From Pseudomonadota bacterium (GTDB lineage: Bacteria; Desulfobacterota; Binatia; Binatales; Binataceae): a stretch of DNA of 64,000 nt. The translations under genes and the position numbers were made by a program. Positions within the stretch are counted from its first letter, which is position 1; each line of letters starts with the position of its first letter. The DNA lies in contig JAJPHZ010000007.1 in assembly GCA_021325025.1 (NCBI GenBank), positions 64,190 to 128,189 of the forward strand. The letters are read 5' to 3'. The notes under the pieces are model-generated. The model made no database searches and was not told the DNA's origin. It saw only the letters and a list, made by a program, of their open reading frames with translations. Below, in pieces: positions 60,806 to 64,000 of this stretch.

Positions 60806-62074
60806 ATGGACCAACGCCCGGATTTCGATCTCACCGATCCTGACTGCTTTGTGCGCGGCGAACCGCACGCGCTGCTCAAATGGCTGCGGCACAACGCGCC
60901 GGTGTCGCGGATTTCCGACCGCCAGGGCAATTCGTATTGGGCGGTGACCAGATATGGCGACGCGCTGAAGGTCTATCGCGACACCGCGACGTTTTCCAGC
61001 CAGGGCCCGATCGTGATGTCGATTCCGACCGACCGCTCGGGTGTGGGCCAGTCGATGAACGTCAGCGACCCGCCGCGCCATCGCCAACTGCGCGGCTTCG
61101 TCAAATGGAGCTTCACGCCGCGCGCAGTCGCCAAATGGGAGGGGTTGGTGCGCGAAGCCGCGCGCGAGGCCCTCGCAGAGGCGGCGCAGCGGGGCGAATG
61201 CGACTTTACGGTAGACGTCGCCACGCGGCTGGTAATCAACGTGTTCTTTGCGATCCTGGGCGTGCCGCCGCAAGACCGCGCCCGCCTGGCGCACCTGGAG
61301 GACATGATCTCCCGGCTCGACGATCCCGAATTCCACCTCGCCCAGGTGCAGGATGCCACGCCCGAGAAGCTGGCGCAGATGGCGCAGGAGACGGTTATCT
61401 ACGCCAACCGCGAGATGGCGATGTATTACACGAAGTTAATCGAGGAGCGCCGGCGCAGCGGTCCGCATGGCGACCTGATCGATCGGTTCGCGTTCGGCGA
61501 CATCGACGGCGTGCCGCTGACCCAGATGGAGACGCTTCAGAACTTAAGCCTGCTGACCGCGGGCGGGCTGGAGACGACGATCAACGCGTCGGGCAGCGGG
61601 CTGTACACCTTGTTAGTTAATCCCGACCAGTTAGAGCGGCTGCGCAACAACCCGGCGCTGGTCAATTCGGCGGTCGAGGAAATACTGCGCTACATCGCGC
61701 CCACCGCCCACTTTTTGCGCACCGTGACCAGGGACACGGAGCTGGGCGGCCAGCGGCTGGGGCGCGGCGAGCTGGTGGCGTTGTTTTTGGGCTCGGTCAA
61801 CCGCGACGAGGAAGTTTTCCCCGAGCCCGACCGTTTCGATATCGGCCGCACGCCCAATGAGCATCTGGCCTTCGGCCACGGCGAGCATTTCTGCCTGGGC
61901 GCCAATCTGGCCCGGATGGAATTGCGCGTGCTGTTCCAGGAATTGCTGCCCTATCTGGGCGATATCGAGCTGGCCGGCACGGTCAGCCGCACACGCAGCG
62001 TGGTGGTGCCCGGCGTCAAGCATCTGCCGATCAGATTCAAAACCGGCCGCCCTTCCGCTCGCCGTGCCGCGTGA
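60806..62074 (+). CDS. Cytochrome P450
   Basis: A 422-aa soluble class I P450. The I-helix motif is LLTAGGLETTINA (A-G-G-L-E-T-T, with Glu in the proton-relay place), ExxR is in SAVEEILRYIAPT, PERF-type in FPEPDRFDIGRTP, and the heme Cys is C363 in FGHGEHFCLGANLAR. Start ATG 60806 follows GGGGAGG at 5 bases. It needs a ferredoxin and reductase, not present in the window. The substrate is unknown; together with the neighbouring hydrolases it may oxidise an aromatic, terpenoid or steroid compound. Confidence 0.96.
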   Translation: MDQRPDFDLTDPDCFVRGEPHALLKWLRHNAPVSRISDRQGNSYWAVTRYGDALKVYRDTATFSSQGPIVMSIPTDRSGVGQSMNVSDPPRHRQLRGFVKWSFTPRAVAKWEGLVREAAREALAEAAQRGECDFTVDVATRLVINVFFAILGVPPQDRARLAHLEDMISRLDDPEFHLAQVQDATPEKLAQMAQETVIYANREMAMYYTKLIEERRRSGPHGDLIDRFAFGDIDGVPLTQMETLQNLSLLTAGGLETTINASGSGLYTLLVNPDQLERLRNNPALVNSAVEEILRYIAPTAHFLRTVTRDTELGGQRLGRGELVALFLGSVNRDEEVFPEPDRFDIGRTPNEHLAFGHGEHFCLGANLARMELRVLFQELLPYLGDIELAGTVSRTRSVVVPGVKHLPIRFKTGRPSARRAA

Positions 62075-62124
62075 AATGTTCTAGTTTGATAAGCCGTCAA
62101 CAACAAGGAAGGCAGGACGATTAA

Positions 62125-63360
62125 ATGAAGCTTGCCGAGATTGATTCGATACTGACCGACCTGGACTACTTCCAGCAGCACGACATTCCGCATGACGCGT
62201 TCGCCACGCTGCGCCGGGAGGATCCGGTCCATTACACCCATCGCGATTATCCCTACGGCTTCTGGTCGGTGACGCGGTTCGAGGACGCGCTGACGGTGTA
62301 TCGAGCGCCCGAGCTGTTCAGTTCCCATCACGGACTGGCGCTGACCAATCACGACGTTGAGGAGAATCAATACGGCACCAGCATGATCGCGGCCGATCCG
62401 CCGCTGCACAACCGCCAGCGCCGCCTGATCAGCATGCGGCTTACCCCGCGCCAGGTGCTGCCGCACGAGCCGCATATCCGCGCGATCGTAGGCTCGATTA
62501 TCGACCAGGTGGCGCCGCGCGGCGAATGCGACTTCGTCACCGATATTGCGGCGCGGATGCCGACCGCGGTGATTTGCGAGATGATGGGGGTGCCGCGCGA
62601 GGACTGGGAGGACATGTTCCACTGGGGCAACCTGCTGATCGGCAGCCAGGATCCCGAGTATCGCGAAGAGGGCGAACATGCGCGCCAGACCGCGGAGCGC
62701 GGACGCGTGGCGGTGTACAACTATTACATGAAACTGATTGCGCAGCGGCGCAAAAATCCCGGCGACGACCTGGTCAGCGCCCTGGTCCATGGCGACATGG
62801 GCGGCGAGAAGATGAGCGACATGGATATCCTGGCCAACTGCCTGCTGCTGATCCTGGGCGGCCAGGAGACCACACGCAACGCGATGTCGGGCGGGATGCT
62901 GCAACTGATGGCGCATCCCGAGCAGAAGGCGCGCGTGATGGCGGACCGCTCGCTCATCAGGAGCACGATCGAGGAATTCCTGCGCTGGACGTCGCCCATC
63001 ACGCACCTGATGCGCACCGCGACCGCCGACACCGAAGTGGGCGGCAGGAAAATCCGCAAGGGCGACAAGGTGGTGGTGTGGAACGTGTCGGCCAATCGCG
63101 ACGATGAGGCTTTTGCCGAGCCCTTCAAGTTCGACATCGCGCGCGACCCCAACGATCATCTGGCTTTCGCGCACGGCGAGCATTTCTGCGTGGGCGCCAA
63201 CCTGGCGCGGCTTGAGTTGCGGGTGATGCTGGATGAGTTGCTGACCCGGCTGCCCGACATGCAGCCGGCTGGAAAGCCCGAGCGCCTGCGCTCCAATTTT
63301 GTCGCCGGCATCAAGCACATGCCGGTCAGGTTCACCCCGGCGCGCGCCGCGGCGGCCTGA
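62125..63360 (+). CDS. Cytochrome P450, second copy
   Basis: A 411-aa P450. I-helix motif LILGGQETTRNAM, ExxR in STIEEFLRWTSPI, then FAEPFKFDIARDPNDHLAFAHGEHFCVGANLARLE with heme ligand C355. It is clearly related to the previous P450 (same tail VVPG/IKHMPVRF pattern) but diverged, so the pair is an old duplication. The start is preceded by AAGGAAGGCAGGACGATTAA. It is 50 bp after the first P450 and is cotranscribed with it. Confidence 0.96.
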   Translation: MKLAEIDSILTDLDYFQQHDIPHDAFATLRREDPVHYTHRDYPYGFWSVTRFEDALTVYRAPELFSSHHGLALTNHDVEENQYGTSMIAADPPLHNRQRRLISMRLTPRQVLPHEPHIRAIVGSIIDQVAPRGECDFVTDIAARMPTAVICEMMGVPREDWEDMFHWGNLLIGSQDPEYREEGEHARQTAERGRVAVYNYYMKLIAQRRKNPGDDLVSALVHGDMGGEKMSDMDILANCLLLILGGQETTRNAMSGGMLQLMAHPEQKARVMADRSLIRSTIEEFLRWTSPITHLMRTATADTEVGGRKIRKGDKVVVWNVSANRDDEAFAEPFKFDIARDPNDHLAFAHGEHFCVGANLARLELRVMLDELLTRLPDMQPAGKPERLRSNFVAGIKHMPVRFTPARAAAA

Positions 63361-63388
63361 ACATATCATGTTGGACTGAGGTACTGAG

Positions 63389-63859
63389 GTGGCCGATCAG
63401 GACAAGCATCAACTGATACTGGAGCGCGCCGAGATTGCCGAGGTCATCTACCGCTACGCGATCGGCGCCGACCGCAGGGACGCGGCGCTGTTCGCGTCGG
63501 TCTTCACCGACGAACTGAGCGTGTTGATCAGGGGCGGCTCCTTCGGCGCAGGGCGCAAACAAACCCTCTCCAAAGAGAAGTTCGCGCAAAACGTGGTCAA
63601 GGCGCTGAGCCGTTTCCCCGTAACGCAGCATCTGTTCAGCGTGTATCAAATCGACATCCAGGGCGACACGGCGCAGACGCTGGTCTACATGCAGGCGCGC
63701 CACTTTATCGCCGAGTCCGAAGGCATCCGGCTGCCGTGGGACATGGGCGGGTACTACACCCACAGCCTGGTGCGGACCGCGTCGGGCTGGAAGGTGCGCG
63801 ACTACACGCTCAACATCACCTGGGAACAGAACATCCCGCCCAACCCGCCCTTGCCATAG
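63389..63859 (+). CDS. SnoaL-like/NTF2 fold protein
   Basis: A 156-aa SnoaL_4 protein: LILERAEIAEVIYRYAIGADRRDAALFASVFTDEL, HLFSVYQIDIQGDTAQTLVYMQARHFI and GGYYTHSLVRTASGWKVRDYTLNITWEQN. The start is GTG 63389, preceded by TGAGG. These proteins act as cyclases, dehydratases or isomerases on small ring compounds and often accompany P450s. It is the last gene of the P450 operon, 28 bp after the second P450. Confidence 0.88.
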   Translation: MADQDKHQLILERAEIAEVIYRYAIGADRRDAALFASVFTDELSVLIRGGSFGAGRKQTLSKEKFAQNVVKALSRFPVTQHLFSVYQIDIQGDTAQTLVYMQARHFIAESEGIRLPWDMGGYYTHSLVRTASGWKVRDYTLNITWEQNIPPNPPLP

Positions 63860-63887
63860 GTAGTTCGGCACATAGGGATGGCTGAAG

Positions 63888-63907
63888 GACAGGCGTCCCT
63901 GCCTGTC
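63888..63907. repeat. 20-bp hairpin repeat GACAGGCGTCCCTGCCTGTC
   Basis: Perfect inverted repeat with 7-bp arms GACAGGC/GCCTGTC and loop GTCCCT. It lies just after the P450 operon. The loop is identical to that of the reverse complement of the hairpin at 45941-45960, and the arms differ by one compensated base pair. Sequence beyond (63908-64000) shows no gene. Confidence 0.7.
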
Positions 63908-64000
63908 GATGACGCGTGAGCCGTGCGGCTCGCGCCGCCTTATTTTCGGCTCACTGCGAGCGATTCCAATTGCCGACGTCTGCGGGCCGACGCGCGGCTA

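Noticed and set aside
1-64000. CRISPR arrays, rRNA and tRNA genes
   Set aside because: No regularly spaced repeats and no tRNA T-loop or rRNA signatures were recognised on either strand.

Overview
The window is high-GC bacterial chromosome with short intergenic gaps. Gene content includes Lnt, an Mla/MCE lipid transport operon, a NapC-type tetraheme cytochrome, several Amidohydro_2 paralogues, two P450s, an LLM oxidoreductase and acyl-CoA enzymes. This suggests a Gram-negative, metabolically versatile lineage of the former Deltaproteobacteria/Desulfobacterota type; Candidatus Binatota is my best guess. That placement is an inference from gene content: no rRNA or tRNA gene was found.

Layout, 1-31 kb. 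The window opens inside an acyl-CoA carboxylase carboxyltransferase gene, followed by a GT-C membrane glycosyltransferase with a DUF192 protein and a family VIII esterase/beta-lactamase-like hydrolase. An RND/MMPL exporter precedes alaS, phoH(ybeZ)-ybeY, an AbiGi-like unknown and lnt. A convergent Mla-type operon follows (STAS-MlaE permease with a one-base frameshift, MlaF, MlaD, PqiC) beside an unknown exported protein. Two Amidohydro_2 paralogues then flank an mmsA-like dehydrogenase. After an insertion sequence relic come an alpha/beta hydrolase, an acyl-CoA dehydrogenase, and an electron transfer cluster of cytochrome c, NapC-like tetraheme cytochrome and a membrane-anchored cyclic-nucleotide-binding protein.

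Layout, 31-46 kb. This part holds a CapA-like phosphoesterase, an HMA2 protein, an HdeD protein, a SnoaL protein, an exported proline-rich protein bracketed by 57-bp direct repeats, and an LLM oxidoreductase. A housekeeping run on the minus strand (alr-purH-purD-tsaC-DUF1015 and a histidine phosphatase) lies divergent to a TPP riboswitch controlling thiS-thiG-thiE.

Layout, 46-64 kb. The most unusual segment is 46.0-50.8 kb: five tightly coupled minus-strand genes encoding (in transcription order) a four-TM coiled-coil protein, a membrane-anchored VWA-like protein, a MotA/ExbB-like four-TM protein with a long coiled-coil tail, a MotB/ExbD-like single-TM protein with an unknown cysteine-containing C-terminal domain, and a small basic protein. 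The order of parts recalls ion-driven stator complexes such as MotAB, TolQR and ZorAB, but I recognise no known system. Directly upstream is a phosphatase/ADP-ribosylglycohydrolase fusion. Further on are an SDR enzyme, a DUF4157 protein carrying two HExxH motifs, an HSL-type esterase, three more Amidohydro_2 paralogues, a carboxymuconolactone decarboxylase-like protein, a W-Y/HR-DGPA repeat protein, two P450s and a SnoaL protein, which look like a catabolic or tailoring cluster. A 20-bp hairpin repeat occurs at 45.94 kb and again at 63.89 kb, with a degenerate copy at 45.81 kb.
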